Positions 49,212 to 58,801 of a stretch of 64,000 bases of DNA are shown in pieces. The DNA comes from Corynebacterium sp. HMSC05H05. GTDB taxonomy: Bacteria; Actinomycetota; Actinomycetes; Mycobacteriales; Mycobacteriaceae. Positions within the stretch are counted from its first letter, which is position 1. Each line of letters begins with the position of its first letter. The notes below the pieces were generated by a model, which made no database searches, was not told the origin of the DNA, and saw nothing but the letters and a program-made list of their open reading frames with translations. Position numbers and translations under genes: made by a program. Location of the stretch: the NCBI RefSeq assembly GCF_001807265.1, contig NZ_KV788386.1, forward strand, positions 12,877-76,876, in the 5' to 3' direction.

Positions 49212-50789
49212 CTAATTCTCCTCGTATTTACGCTGTTGTTCTCCGGTAGGAGCATACCCCCGCCCACTTCGCCGTGAGGACACGGCTGCGGCAACCATGA
49301 GTGCCGCCCCGGCGGCGACGAGCAACCACTCCAGAATCTGCCCGAAACGCACCGCGGGCGTCGTGCCGGTGCGCAGCGGGAGTGTCTCCATCAAGTGCGC
49401 GGGCTCGAAGATCTCTGTCTGCTGTGACACGCGGCCGTCCGGGTGCACGATCGCCGAGACACCTGAGGTGGCGACCACGACCACTGCCCTGTCGGTTTCA
49501 ATCGCGCGCATCCGGCTCATCGCTAGCTGCTGGTAGGTCATGTCCGTGAAACCGAAGGTTGCGTTGTTCGTCGGCGTGGACAAGATCTGCGCGCCGCCGC
49601 GCACTGCCATGCGGTAGGCCTCGTCTTCCGCCACCTCGTAGCAGGTGGCCACGCCAACCGGGATGCCGCCCATGTGGACCACGCCGTTGTCGTCGCCGGG
49701 CTTGAAGTCGCCAGCCAAGTCCACCAGGTCGGAGAAGTTGCGGAAGAAATCGCGCATGGGCATGTATTCACCGAACGGCTGCAGGAAGCGCTTGTCGTGG
49801 CGCTCCCCCGGCCCCGTTTCAGGGTCGAAGACCACCATGGTGTTGCGGGCGCCGACCTCGTCGCGGGTGAGCGTGCCAACAAGCAGGGGCGTATCGACGC
49901 CGCGTACCGCCGCACCCACCAGCGCCTCGGCCTCCGCGTCGACGAACGGGTTGACGTCGGAGGCGTTCTCCGGCCAGAACACCATGTCCAGCTTTTCCCC
50001 GGATTCCTTCGCTTCTTCGGCAAGCCGCAGGGTCTCGTTGACGTGGTTGCTCAGCACCGCCCGGCGCTGCTCGTTGAAGTCCAGGCCCATGCGCGGCACG
50101 TTGCCCTGCACGGCCCCCACGCCGGCCTCGCCGACGGTGGAGCTGTCCTTGCCGACGCCGAGGTTGGCGATCAGGCCGGCCGCCAGCGGCAGGATGATGG
50201 CGGCTGCGGCGGGGCGGCGCGACGTGGCGTCGAGAAGCGAAATGCACCCGACTGCGATGAACGCTGCGGCGACAGTGACCAGCGCGGGTCCGCCCCAGGC
50301 CGATAGTGCGGCGAGCGGGCCGTTGATCTGACCCCACGCCAGGCGCACCCACGCGAAGCCGCCGAAGGGCCACGAGGAGCGCACGAACTCGACAGCCAGG
50401 TAGACCAGCGGAAACGCGAACGCGCCGACGCGCCACCGCGCCACCAGCACACCGAACGCACCGGTGGCCAGCGCGTAGAGCGCCATGGTGATTGCTAGTG
50501 CGATATACGGCATGGCGCCGACGAACTCGCCCACCCACGGCAGGAGGAACAGGTAGCAAAACAGGCCGTGGGTGAACCCGATCAGAGCGCCGAAGCGTAC
50601 GGACGGGCGCTCCTGCGTCTCCCCCGCCATGCCCAGCGCCTCGGTGGCGCGCCTGGGCCACGGGATGAGTGTGAGCCACAGCAGCGCGATGCCGAGGACT
50701 GCGGCCCACCAGTGGCCGATCGGTTCGTACGACAGGTAGACCAGCCAGCCGGAAACGGCCGCGAGTCCGAAACGGAGAAACGCCGGCAC
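49212..50789 (-). CDS. lnt: apolipoprotein N-acyltransferase
   Basis: 525 residues. About seven membrane helices (1-215 and one at the C-terminus) flank a nitrilase-like domain. The catalytic triad is visible as E in FWPENASD, K in KRFLQPFGEYMP and C in VATCYEVAEDE. It adds the third acyl chain to lipoproteins. It adjoins ppm1, as the two domains of Rv2051c do in mycobacteria. Confidence 0.93.
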   Translation of the reverse strand: MPAFLRFGLAAVSGWLVYLSYEPIGHWWAAVLGIALLWLTLIPWPRRATEALGMAGETQERPSVRFGALIGFTHGLFCYLFLLPWVGEFVGAMPYIALAITMALYALATGAFGVLVARWRVGAFAFPLVYLAVEFVRSSWPFGGFAWVRLAWGQINGPLAALSAWGGPALVTVAAAFIAVGCISLLDATSRRPAAAAIILPLAAGLIANLGVGKDSSTVGEAGVGAVQGNVPRMGLDFNEQRRAVLSNHVNETLRLAEEAKESGEKLDMVFWPENASDVNPFVDAEAEALVGAAVRGVDTPLLVGTLTRDEVGARNTMVVFDPETGPGERHDKRFLQPFGEYMPMRDFFRNFSDLVDLAGDFKPGDDNGVVHMGGIPVGVATCYEVAEDEAYRMAVRGGAQILSTPTNNATFGFTDMTYQQLAMSRMRAIETDRAVVVVATSGVSAIVHPDGRVSQQTEIFEPAHLMETLPLRTGTTPAVRFGQILEWLLVAAGAALMVAAAVSSRRSGRGYAPTGEQQRKYEEN

Positions 50790-51341
50790 TTAACGCGCTC
50801 CGCCGGGGCTGCCGTTGCCGCCGGTGCTGTCGCCCGGATCCTGCGGGCGCTCGTGGCTGTCCATGCGGTACCACTGCTCCAGCTCGTCGGCGTCGATGAC
50901 CGGCTTCTGCTGCTGCGCGTCGCCCGGCTGGTTGAAAGAGCCGTAGCTGGTTTGGAACTGCCCCATCGGGGTGGCGTCGTAGACGCGCACGCCGAGGTTC
51001 TCCACCGCGGCGCGGGCCCGCTTAGTCATGGTTTTGCGGATCAACGCGCGCGTCGGCCCGAACACCAGCGGCAAGCCAATCAACGATGTGACAAAGCCGG
51101 GGATGACGGAAAGCGTCCAGCCGCCGATGAGCAGCGCGGAGTCGCCCGCGAGCTTGCCGACGCTGGAGCGGCCACGCGCGGCCTGCAGCAGCGAGTTGCG
51201 CAGCGCCATGCTGGCAGCGGCGCCGCCGGCGATCATGAGCACGAAGATGGCCAAAAGCGCCCAGCCCACACCGATGGCCTTGGCCACCAGGAAAAACGCG
51301 AGCGCTTCGACGAGGAAGTATGCGAGAAGAGGAATCGGCAT
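50790..51341 (-). CDS. fxsA: FxsA-family membrane protein
   Basis: 183 residues from ATG 51341, 7 bases after a -10 TACCCT; longer frames exist but lack support. Helices PIPLLAYFLVEALAFFLVAKAIG and LLAIFVLMIAGG match the FxsA (suppressor of F exclusion) family, with further helices around GWTLSVIPGFVTSLIGLPLVFGP. The last about 60 residues are hydrophilic and polar. Function in actinobacteria is unknown. It precedes lnt directly. Confidence 0.85.
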   Translation of the reverse strand: MPIPLLAYFLVEALAFFLVAKAIGVGWALLAIFVLMIAGGAAASMALRNSLLQAARGRSSVGKLAGDSALLIGGWTLSVIPGFVTSLIGLPLVFGPTRALIRKTMTKRARAAVENLGVRVYDATPMGQFQTSYGSFNQPGDAQQQKPVIDADELEQWYRMDSHERPQDPGDSTGGNGSPGGAR

Positions 51342-51348
51342 GGCCACG

Positions 51349-51354
51349 AGGGTA
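51349..51354 (-). promoter_or_regulatory. -10 element, leaderless start of fxsA
   Basis: TACCCT on the - strand, 7 bases before ATG 51341. Confidence 0.45.
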
Positions 51355-51367
51355 CCTGGGCTCACCG

Positions 51368-52090
51368 CTACCTCGGCATGTGCCTCCACACTGGCCGCGG
51401 CACAGCGCGCATAATTGCGGCGAGGACAGCCAGGCGCCGCGGGATCCACACCGTGGCGCTTGTGCCGCGCGCGGCGGCGTCCACCACCGCGTCCGCGACC
51501 ACATCCGGGGTCACCGACATCACCGCCGGTGTCATGCCTTGCGTCATCGAGCCGATGACAAAGCCCGGTCGCGCCAGGATGAGGCTGAGGCCTGTGCCGT
51601 GCAGCCGGTCCATCAGGCCCTGACAAAACGCGTCCAGGCCCGCCTTGGTGGAGCCGTAGACGTAGTTGGCGCGGCGTGCCCGCCACCCGGCGATGGAAGA
51701 GAAGGCGAAGATCTCCCCGCGTGCCATCTCGTCGGCAAGTACCGTCAACAAGCTCACCTGTGCGAGGTAGTCCACAGTGGCGATGCGCGCGGCCTCGTGC
51801 TCGTCGCGCTCTGCGAGCTCCTGGTCGCCGAGGATGCCGAATGCGACGATGGCGGTGGTCACCTCGCCCGCCTCGCGCACGACGCGCCGGTGCGAGTCCA
51901 GATCAGTGGCGTCGAAGTCGAGCGTGCGCACCGCTGTGGCACCCGCGGCGAGCATCCGCTTCTCGACGTCCGCCAGGCCCCGACTCCCCCTGGCGGCCAA
52001 CACGACCTCACGGCCCTGGCAGACGCGTGCGGCGATCTCGCCGCCGATGTCGCTGCGCGCCCCGAGCAGCAGCACTGTGCCGCTAGCCAT
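51368..52090 (-). CDS. short-chain dehydrogenase/reductase
   Basis: 240 residues from ATG 52090, overlapping the stop of the M24 peptidase gene by 8 bases. Cofactor motif LLLGARSDIGGEIAARV and active-site S...YxxxK in FSSIAGWRARRANYVYGSTKAG define a classical SDR. The overall pattern resembles the DprE2 group (decaprenylphosphoryl-ketoribose reductases), but the gene is not next to dprE1, so the substrate is uncertain. Confidence 0.85.
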   Translation of the reverse strand: MASGTVLLLGARSDIGGEIAARVCQGREVVLAARGSRGLADVEKRMLAAGATAVRTLDFDATDLDSHRRVVREAGEVTTAIVAFGILGDQELAERDEHEAARIATVDYLAQVSLLTVLADEMARGEIFAFSSIAGWRARRANYVYGSTKAGLDAFCQGLMDRLHGTGLSLILARPGFVIGSMTQGMTPAVMSVTPDVVADAVVDAAARGTSATVWIPRRLAVLAAIMRAVPRPVWRHMPR

Positions 52091-53189
52091 TGGCGCTGCC
52101 GAGGTCGCGGCGGGTGTGGTTGAGCGGTTCAATACCGTCAGCGGTCATGCGCACGATGTCCTCGATGCGCATGCCCCACTTGCCTGGCACGTAGATGCCG
52201 GGCTCGATGGAAAATGCCATGCCCTCGCGCAGCACGACGTCGGAGCCGGCGATGATGAACGGCTGCTCGTGGCCGGACAGGCCGATGCCGTGGCCCAGGC
52301 GGTGCGTGAAGTATTCGCCGTAGCCGGCGTCTGCGATGACCTCGCGCGCAGCGGCGTCGAGCTCGCCGGCAGTGATGCCGGGCTTGGCGGCAGCGCACGC
52401 GGCGTCGAACGCGCGCTCAAGCACCCCGTAGGCCTCCAGGAATTCTTTCGGCGCCTTGGCAGGCTCTCCCACTACGTGGGTGCGGGTGCAGTCGGACTGG
52501 TAGCCGGACGGCAGCGCGCCGCCCAGGTCCACCACCACAGGGTCCCCTTCCTCGAGGACACGGTCGGAGAAGTCGTGGTGGGGGTTGGAACCATTGGGCC
52601 CGGAGCCGACGATGACGAACTGCACGTTCGCGTGCTCTTGAAGAATCAGCGCGTGCAGCTCGTCCGCGATCTCGCGCTCCGTGCGTCCAGGCTGGAGCAG
52701 TTCGGCGGCGCGCTCGTGCACGCGGTCGATGGCGGCGCCGGCTTTCGCAAGCTCGGTGGCCTCATCGGCGTCTTTGACCATGAACAGTTCCGCCACCGCG
52801 TCGGAGGCAAGCTCGGTTGCAGGCAGTAACGCTTGCAGGGCGAAGACGTGGTCCGCGGTCAGCGACGACCCGAGACCCACGGTGCCGTCTTCAAGCGTGT
52901 CCGCCACCAGCTTGTAGGGGTTTTCCCCGTCGCGCCAGCCAATGACTTCGACGTCTGCGGCACCCTCCAGCCCCAGCGACTGGATGTCGGTCACCGGTGC
53001 CACCACCGTGGTGCCGCCAGGCGCGATCACCAGCGCGGTGAGCCGCTCGTGCGAGAAAGTCCAGGAACCGGTGAGGTAGGCGAATTCGGCGCCGGTGCCG
53101 ATGACCAGCCCACCCAGACCGCGCTGTTTGACCAACTCGACGGCTTCCTGGCGGCGTGCGGTGTACGTATCAGAGTCGAATGCAGTCAT
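52083..53189 (-). CDS. Xaa-Pro aminopeptidase-like M24 metallopeptidase
   Basis: 368 residues from ATG 53189; a TACCAT -10 lies 7 bases upstream and overlaps the alternative ATG at 53198. An N-terminal creatinase-like domain precedes the pita-bread fold. Metal ligands appear as D in VVDLGG, D in YQSDCTRTH, H in HRLGHGIGLSGHE, E in SIEPGIYV and E in RIEDIVRM. It should remove N-terminal residues before proline or cut Xaa-Pro dipeptides. Confidence 0.9.
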   Translation of the reverse strand: MTAFDSDTYTARRQEAVELVKQRGLGGLVIGTGAEFAYLTGSWTFSHERLTALVIAPGGTTVVAPVTDIQSLGLEGAADVEVIGWRDGENPYKLVADTLEDGTVGLGSSLTADHVFALQALLPATELASDAVAELFMVKDADEATELAKAGAAIDRVHERAAELLQPGRTEREIADELHALILQEHANVQFVIVGSGPNGSNPHHDFSDRVLEEGDPVVVDLGGALPSGYQSDCTRTHVVGEPAKAPKEFLEAYGVLERAFDAACAAAKPGITAGELDAAAREVIADAGYGEYFTHRLGHGIGLSGHEQPFIIAGSDVVLREGMAFSIEPGIYVPGKWGMRIEDIVRMTADGIEPLNHTRRDLGSANG

Positions 53190-53196
53190 GTGCGCC

Positions 53197-53202
53197 ATGG
53201 TA
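53197..53202 (-). promoter_or_regulatory. -10 element, leaderless start of the M24 peptidase gene
   Basis: TACCAT on the - strand, 7 bases before ATG 53189. The -10 of the divergent protease gene begins 6 bases away. Confidence 0.5.
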
Positions 53203-53208
53203 GATCGC

Positions 53209-53214
53209 TAGCAT
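53209..53214 (+). promoter_or_regulatory. -10 element, leaderless start of the trypsin-like gene
   Basis: TAGCAT lies 7 bases before GTG 53222. Confidence 0.5.
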
Positions 53215-53221
53215 CGTGGGA

Positions 53222-53791
53222 GTGTTGCCTGCCCTGAACCGCTCCGTCGCCCGCCTGAGCGCACCCGGCGGCGGCTACTGCTCGGGCGCACTCATCGCCC
53301 CAGACATCGTGCTCACCTGTGCGCACTTCTTCCGCGAGCGCTCGCATGCTGGGGCGCGGGTGCGTATCGACGGCTCCGTGTTCCCCGTCGACAGCCTCCA
53401 ACTTCTGACCGGCACGGATGTCGCACTCGCCCGGCTGCCCAAGCGAGTCGATGCCACTCCCCTCGAACTCGGGCCGTCGCCGCGCCTGTTTGCCCGTACG
53501 CTCACTCTCGGCTACGGCGGCCAGGCGCGCAGCGTCCAGGCACGGCCGGGTGTCTACCTGGGCACGCTTCCGGTGTCCTGGTCCCGGAAGCGCGTGACGC
53601 GGGTGCGTCCGGCCGGAGTGGTCTACGCCAATCCGCCTGCGGTCAAGGGCGACTCCGGCGGCCCTGTGCTGGTCTGGGGAAAGGTCGTTGGCGTGCAATC
53701 CCTCATCCTGGATCCGGGCGGCACGAACCTGCGCATCGCCACCGTGTCGCTGTGGCCGCGGGGCCTGGCGCGGTCGCTGCGGGGGCTCTAG
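53222..53791 (+). CDS. trypsin-like serine protease without signal peptide
   Basis: 189 residues from GTG 53222. An in-frame stop at 53201 rules out a longer N-terminus. The S1 triad is intact: H in LTCAHFF, D in TDVALARL and S in GDSGGPV; CSGALIAPDIVLTCAH gives the first barrel. The protein starts directly at the mature-like chain with no signal or membrane helix, unusual for this normally exported fold. It diverges from an M24 peptidase gene and its stop overlaps that of the convergent helicase gene on CTAG. Confidence 0.85.
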   Translation: MLPALNRSVARLSAPGGGYCSGALIAPDIVLTCAHFFRERSHAGARVRIDGSVFPVDSLQLLTGTDVALARLPKRVDATPLELGPSPRLFARTLTLGYGGQARSVQARPGVYLGTLPVSWSRKRVTRVRPAGVVYANPPAVKGDSGGPVLVWGKVVGVQSLILDPGGTNLRIATVSLWPRGLARSLRGL

Positions 53792-56550
53792 TTGCCGATC
53801 GCCACCACGCCGCGGCGGATTGCGTCCACAGCCCGGTTGGCGTTGTCCCGGATCTGGTCCGAATAACCGGTCTTTTTGATCTGCTCCAACAAATCGATCA
53901 CCTGGCGGCACCAGCGCACGAAGTCGCCGGGAGTGAGCTCTGCGCCCGATTCCGCCGCCGCGGCCAGCGCGTAACCCAGTGGTGCTCCTGCGGTCCACTG
54001 GTGGATGGACAGGCAGAACCCGGGATCCGGCAGGCGGGTTGCGGGCAGATTGTGGCGCTGTTCGTCGGCAACCAGCTCGCCGTAGATGCGCATCGTCTCG
54101 TTCATCGCGTCGGCCATGGCGTCGGTGGCGGCTTCGGGGCTGCCGCCGGTGGCGCGCCGGTTTTCAAAGACCACCATGGAGGCCACACCGGCCAGTTCGG
54201 CCGGGTCCAGGTGGTCCCAGATGCCGCGCTTGAGGCACTGCGCGACCAAAAGATCGGAAACGTTGTGGATGCGGGAGAGGCGCTCGCCTTCGTCGGTGAC
54301 CTGCGGTTCGCCGTCGATAAGCTCAACGTAATCCATCTCCGTGAGCAACCCGATGATGCGCTCAAACGTGCGGCCCAGCGAATCGGTGGAGGTATCCACG
54401 CGGCGCTCCAGCTTGGCAAGCGTGCGCTCCTCGCGCACGATTTCCTCGGCGGTGCGCGCCAGAATCTCCCTATCCGCCGCCGGCCAGTCGTGCACCGGGT
54501 GGTTGCGGATGGCCTCACGCAGCGCGGTGACCTTCTTGTTCGGCCGCACCCGGGACTTCTCGCGGAGGCGTTTCGGGGCGTTGAAGTGGCCGCGGTGCAG
54601 AAGTGACGCAACCTTGCGGGCGTGGCGGCGCGGCTGGTCCTGCATGTGACGCGGCACCTTGATGCGGCCCACAACCAACGGCGGGTTTTTGAACGCGGCG
54701 GCGTCGATGCGCCCGGACCAGCCGCGCTCCGTGGTCACCCAGGGGCGCGGGTCGTGCGGCTTGCCCGCGGGTTGCACCACGGCGGCAAGCTCTGGCTTGC
54801 GCTTGCTGGGCAGCGCAATGACCTGACCCACCTGCAGCGAGCCGAGGATCTTGATGGTTTCGGTGTGGCGGCTGTCCAGGTGGTCGCGGCGGGCCTGTTT
54901 CTCCTCTTCCGACAGATCCCGGCGCAGCTGGGAGTAGTCGACCAGCTCGGCGGCCGCGTCATCGCTCGGCGGAGCGAACGCGGAGATGTCGCGCTCGAGC
55001 TTTGAGCGCAGCGAGCGTACCTTCTGCTGTAACCGCTCGATGTCGCGCACCTCGCCGACGACGGAGCGGTCCGTCTGGAACTGGGCGAAGGACTGCTCGA
55101 TCAGTCGGATGGAATCGTCGAAGCCATTCATGGCCAGCATGTTGATAGCCATGTTGTAGCCGGGCTGAAACTGGGAAATCAGCGGGTACGTGCGTGTGGA
55201 CGCCAACCCCGCCACCTGGTGCGGGTCCATGGCGGGCGCCCACTGCACCACGGCGTTGCCGATGTGGTCGATGCCGCGGCGGCCAGCGCGCCCCGTGAGC
55301 TGGGTGTACTGGCCCGGGGTGAGGTCAACGTGCGCCTCGCCGTTGAACTTGACCATTTTCTCCAACACCACGGTGCGCGCCGGCATGTTGATGCCCAGCG
55401 CCAGGGTCTCGGTGGCGAAGACGACCTTGACTAAGCCGCGGACGAACAGTTGCTCCACGATGTGCTTGAACGCGGGCAACAGGCCAGCGTGGTGCGCGGC
55501 GAACCCCCGCATCCAGGCTGTGCGCACCTGGCGGAAGTTCAGCACCTCCAGGTCCTCTTCGGGGATGCCTTCCACGCCGTCGTCGATAATCTGCTCGATC
55601 TCCGCGCGCTCCTCAGGCGTGGTCAGCTCCTTGCGCGAGCGCAAACACTGGAACAGCGCTCCGTCGCAGCCCGCGCGGGAGAAAATGAACACGATTGCCG
55701 GCAGCATGTCCTGGCGCTGAAGCGCGGAGACGACCTCGGGCCGGCCGACGGGGCGCACTTTGTCCTGGCCGCGCGAGCGTCCGCTGCGCGAGCGGGAACG
55801 AAAGCCCCTCCCCTCCTCGAAGTCGCGGCGCCCCTCCTCGGAGGAGCCCGCCTCGATGCGCTCGATTGCGTGCTCGAGGCTGCGGTTGACGCGCCCGCCG
55901 GTGCCCGGCTCAAACAGCGGGAACATCTTGCGGCCCACCATCATGTACTGGCTCAGCGGCACCGGGCGGTGCTCAGAAACGATGACCTCGGTGTCGCCGC
56001 GCACCGCGTCGAGCCACTCGCCGAATTCCTCGGAGTTGGACACGGTGGCGGACAGGCCGATCAGGCTGACAGAATCGTCGAGGTTGAGGATGATCTCCTC
56101 CCACACAGCACCTCGGTCCCGGTCCGCGAGGTAGTGGATCTCGTCCATCACCACGTGCGTGAGCCGGTCCAGCTGCGGCGACTCCGCGTACAGCATGTTG
56201 CGCAGCACCTCGGTGGTCATCACCACGATCTCGGCGGAGCCGTTGATGCTGGTATCGCCGGTGAGCAGGCCCACCGCGTCCTCGCCGTGCTCTGCGACTA
56301 AGTCGTGGTACTTCTGGTTGCTCAGCGCCTTAATCGGCGTGGTGTAAAAGCACTTCGTGCCGCGGTGCAGGGCGAGTGCGACGGCGAACTCGCCGACGAT
56401 GGTCTTGCCCGAACCAGTGGGCGCGCACACCAGCACGCCGCGGTCCTGCTCCACCGCCTGGCAGGCCTGGAGCTGAAAGTCGTCGAGTGCAAACGGCTTC
56501 GCGTCGGCGAATTCCCGCAGAAACGATGTACCAGGATCGGGGGAAAGCAT
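53788..56550 (-). CDS. helY: Ski2/MTR4-like DEAD/DEAH-box helicase
   Basis: 920 residues. Motifs: FQLQACQAVEQ, CAPTGSGKT (Walker A), VVMDEIHYLADRDRG (DEVH-type box), SATVSN, TETLALGINMPARTVV and QLTGRAGRRGID. The C-terminal half contains the DSHCT-like region of Ski2/Mtr4 RNA helicases. Mycobacterial relatives are called HelY. It likely unwinds structured RNA for decay. A basic RSRSRSGRSRGQ insert lies in the middle. It is the last gene of the dop-to-helicase run. Confidence 0.92.
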   Translation of the reverse strand: MLSPDPGTSFLREFADAKPFALDDFQLQACQAVEQDRGVLVCAPTGSGKTIVGEFAVALALHRGTKCFYTTPIKALSNQKYHDLVAEHGEDAVGLLTGDTSINGSAEIVVMTTEVLRNMLYAESPQLDRLTHVVMDEIHYLADRDRGAVWEEIILNLDDSVSLIGLSATVSNSEEFGEWLDAVRGDTEVIVSEHRPVPLSQYMMVGRKMFPLFEPGTGGRVNRSLEHAIERIEAGSSEEGRRDFEEGRGFRSRSRSGRSRGQDKVRPVGRPEVVSALQRQDMLPAIVFIFSRAGCDGALFQCLRSRKELTTPEERAEIEQIIDDGVEGIPEEDLEVLNFRQVRTAWMRGFAAHHAGLLPAFKHIVEQLFVRGLVKVVFATETLALGINMPARTVVLEKMVKFNGEAHVDLTPGQYTQLTGRAGRRGIDHIGNAVVQWAPAMDPHQVAGLASTRTYPLISQFQPGYNMAINMLAMNGFDDSIRLIEQSFAQFQTDRSVVGEVRDIERLQQKVRSLRSKLERDISAFAPPSDDAAAELVDYSQLRRDLSEEEKQARRDHLDSRHTETIKILGSLQVGQVIALPSKRKPELAAVVQPAGKPHDPRPWVTTERGWSGRIDAAAFKNPPLVVGRIKVPRHMQDQPRRHARKVASLLHRGHFNAPKRLREKSRVRPNKKVTALREAIRNHPVHDWPAADREILARTAEEIVREERTLAKLERRVDTSTDSLGRTFERIIGLLTEMDYVELIDGEPQVTDEGERLSRIHNVSDLLVAQCLKRGIWDHLDPAELAGVASMVVFENRRATGGSPEAATDAMADAMNETMRIYGELVADEQRHNLPATRLPDPGFCLSIHQWTAGAPLGYALAAAAESGAELTPGDFVRWCRQVIDLLEQIKKTGYSDQIRDNANRAVDAIRRGVVAIGN

Positions 56551-56555
56551 GCCCC

Positions 56556-57566
56556 CTACAGTACGTCCCTGAAATCTGCTCCGCCCGCGTAGCCCCGCGG
56601 CGAGGAGTTGTGCTGGCGCTCCGGCGCGCGCTGCACCGATGCCGGGCGCTCAATCGCCTCCGTCCCGATGCTGCTTGCGGGGCCGACGGACGTCGGCGCC
56701 TCAATCGGGCCGGAGGCCTCCTCGTCGTCCAAATCCATCCAGTCGGGGCGTTCGCGCTTGTGCTTGCGGTCGTTCCAGCGGCAGAACTGGAAAGCCATCT
56801 CCACCAGCAAACAGATGGAGATAGCCAGCGCCACCATGGAAAACGGATCCTGGCCCGGAGTCATCACCGCAGCGAAGATGAAGATGCCCACGATGATTAG
56901 GCGCCGCTTGTCCTTGACGTGCTCATAGCGCAGCACACCCAGCAAGTTGAGCATGATGATGATCAGCGGCACCTCGAAGCTGACACCGAAGATGACAATG
57001 AGAGCGAGGAGGAAGTTGTAGTACTCCCCACCTGTCAGTGCGGCGACCTGGAACTCGCTGCCCATAGTCATCAGCACGTACAGGCCCTGGTCCAGCACGA
57101 AGTACGCGAGCAGCGCGCCGGAGACGAACAGCAGCACCGCAATGGTGACGAAGCTAAACGTGTAGCGGCGCTCGTTTTTGTGCAGGCCCGGGGTGATGAA
57201 GTTCCAGATCTGCATGAGCCACACCGGCGATGAAAGGACCAGACCAGCAAGCGCGCCGACTTTCAGGCGCAGCATAAACATCTCAAACGGGTTGGTAGCC
57301 AGCAGGCGGCATTCGCCGTCGCCGGTGAAATCCGCCCGGAGATCCGACGGCAGGTTGCAGTAGGGGCCGCGGATGATCTCGCCCAACGGCATCATTCGCG
57401 GCGGGGCGGACTGGTACCAGATGAAACCGATGATGGTGCCGACGACGATCGCGGCCAGCGAGATAATCACTCGCCGGCGGAGCTCCTGAAGGTGCTCCAC
57501 CAGCGACATCTCACCGGCCGGGTTCTTCGCTCGCTTCGGCTTCTTGGGGGTTTTCGTGCGTGCCAT
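56556..57566 (-). CDS. tatC: Sec-independent translocase TatC
   Basis: 336 residues. The opening SLVEHLQELRRRVIISLAAI is the TatC signature, including the conserved Glu-containing signal-recognition loop, followed by six membrane helices. The last about 75 residues are a hydrophilic cytoplasmic tail (about 270-336) absent from E. coli TatC. It recognises twin-arginine signals and works with TatA. It starts 9 bases after tatA. Confidence 0.95.
   Translation of the reverse strand: MARTKTPKKPKRAKNPAGEMSLVEHLQELRRRVIISLAAIVVGTIIGFIWYQSAPPRMMPLGEIIRGPYCNLPSDLRADFTGDGECRLLATNPFEMFMLRLKVGALAGLVLSSPVWLMQIWNFITPGLHKNERRYTFSFVTIAVLLFVSGALLAYFVLDQGLYVLMTMGSEFQVAALTGGEYYNFLLALIVIFGVSFEVPLIIIMLNLLGVLRYEHVKDKRRLIIVGIFIFAAVMTPGQDPFSMVALAISICLLVEMAFQFCRWNDRKHKRERPDWMDLDDEEASGPIEAPTSVGPASSIGTEAIERPASVQRAPERQHNSSPRGYAGGADFRDVL
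56558..56563 (-). promoter_or_regulatory. -10 element before the helicase gene
   Basis: TACTGT on the - strand, 7 bases before ATG 56550; the intervening AGGGGGC could instead act as a ribosome site. Confidence 0.35.
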
Positions 57567-57575
57567 CAGGCGGAA

Positions 57576-57839
57576 CTAGCGTGGATTGTTCTCCGGACGC
57601 TCCCAGAAGTCCGCCTCCTGGGCAGCGCTGCGGGTCTCTTGCGCCGGAGCAGCGTCGATCTGGCGCTGCTGCGCAGGGGTGTCCGCCTCGTCTTCGTTGC
57701 GCATCTCCTTGACCTCGGACTTGAAGATGCGTGCGGAGCGACCCATGGAACGCGCCAGGTCCGGCAGCTTGTTTGCGCCGAACAACAGCAGCACGACGAA
57801 GATGACGATGATGAGCTCGGTCCATCCAACATTTGGCAT
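57576..57839 (-). CDS. tatA: Sec-independent translocase TatA
   Basis: 87 residues with AAAGGA upstream. One N-terminal helix ([33 protein letters not shown]) carries the FGANKLP hinge, followed by an amphipathic helix and a polar tail. It forms the Tat pore. Confidence 0.95.
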   Translation of the reverse strand: MPNVGWTELIIVIFVVLLLFGANKLPDLARSMGRSARIFKSEVKEMRNEDEADTPAQQRQIDAAPAQETRSAAQEADFWERPENNPR

Positions 57840-57874
57840 GGGCTGTCCTTTCCGAAGACGGTGTAACGCGCAGA

Positions 57875-58801
57875 TTAGTCTAACGCGTCGAGTATTCGTT
57901 GCGCGCGCGACATAGCTTCCGCGGCAAGACCTGCAGGCTCGACGATGCGAACCCGGTCAGCTTGGCTGAGGCTGAAGCGAACCAGCCAGCTGTCGCTGCC
58001 GTAGCGCATGGTTGCCGGGAGCCATTCGTCCTGCGCTTGCGCATCCTCCAGCTCGATGTCCCAGTAGTCCGCAAGCCAGGTGGCGTCTTTGTGGATTAGC
58101 AGTTTGGCTTGCGGCTGGTCGGCCATGCCGAAAGGGTCCGCCGGGTCGAAATCTGTGCCGGGGGTCTCCGAAGGAACGTCGAGAAGCTCCGCATGTTGGA
58201 TCCTGTCCAGGCGGAACGTCTTCGTCTCGCCGCTGTCCGTGGCGCGCAGGTAGGTAGCGCCGGACTGGTGGAACAGGCTCGCGGGGTCCACCTCGCGCTC
58301 GGAGACGGTGTCCGAGGATGCGGAATAGTAGGTAATGCGCAGCTTGCGCTTGGCGGCGAGCGCCTCCGCCACGGTGCCGGCGACGCCGGCGTCAGCGGTG
58401 TGCTCGGCGTCGCCGACCGCCTGGGAGGTCGTCACCGCGCGGATTTTTTCCGCGGCGGAGCGCACCGCGCGGCCGTCCACAAGCCCCGGCATCGTTTCCA
58501 GGGAATCCAGCAGAATGAGCAGGGCGCTTGCCTCCGCCGGGGAAAGACGCAGCGGGGTGGTCAACCCCTGGTCGTCGATAATGTCGACGCCTTTCCAGGA
58601 GTACTCCAGGTCGATCATCTCGCCGGGCCCGGTGCCCACGCCGGAAAGAAACAGCAGCTCGAAATCGTCGCGCACCTGCATCGGGTCCGCGCCCAGGTCG
58701 CGCGCGATCTCCATCGGCGTCAGCCCCGGGTGGTTCGACGAGTACGCCAGCAGGTTCAACAGGCGCACCACGCGCTCCTGGCGCTTGAAGTCCACGGCCA
58801 T
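57875..58801 (-). CDS. pafC: WYL-domain regulator PafC
   Basis: 308 residues. An N-terminal winged helix (about 5-65), a middle WYL domain ([22 protein letters not shown]...[19 protein letters not shown]) and a C-terminal WCX-like part. With PafB it forms the PafBC activator of LexA-independent DNA-damage genes in mycobacteria. It overlaps pafB by one base. Confidence 0.92.
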   Translation of the reverse strand: MAVDFKRQERVVRLLNLLAYSSNHPGLTPMEIARDLGADPMQVRDDFELLFLSGVGTGPGEMIDLEYSWKGVDIIDDQGLTTPLRLSPAEASALLILLDSLETMPGLVDGRAVRSAAEKIRAVTTSQAVGDAEHTADAGVAGTVAEALAAKRKLRITYYSASSDTVSEREVDPASLFHQSGATYLRATDSGETKTFRLDRIQHAELLDVPSETPGTDFDPADPFGMADQPQAKLLIHKDATWLADYWDIELEDAQAQDEWLPATMRYGSDSWLVRFSLSQADRVRIVEPAGLAAEAMSRAQRILDALD

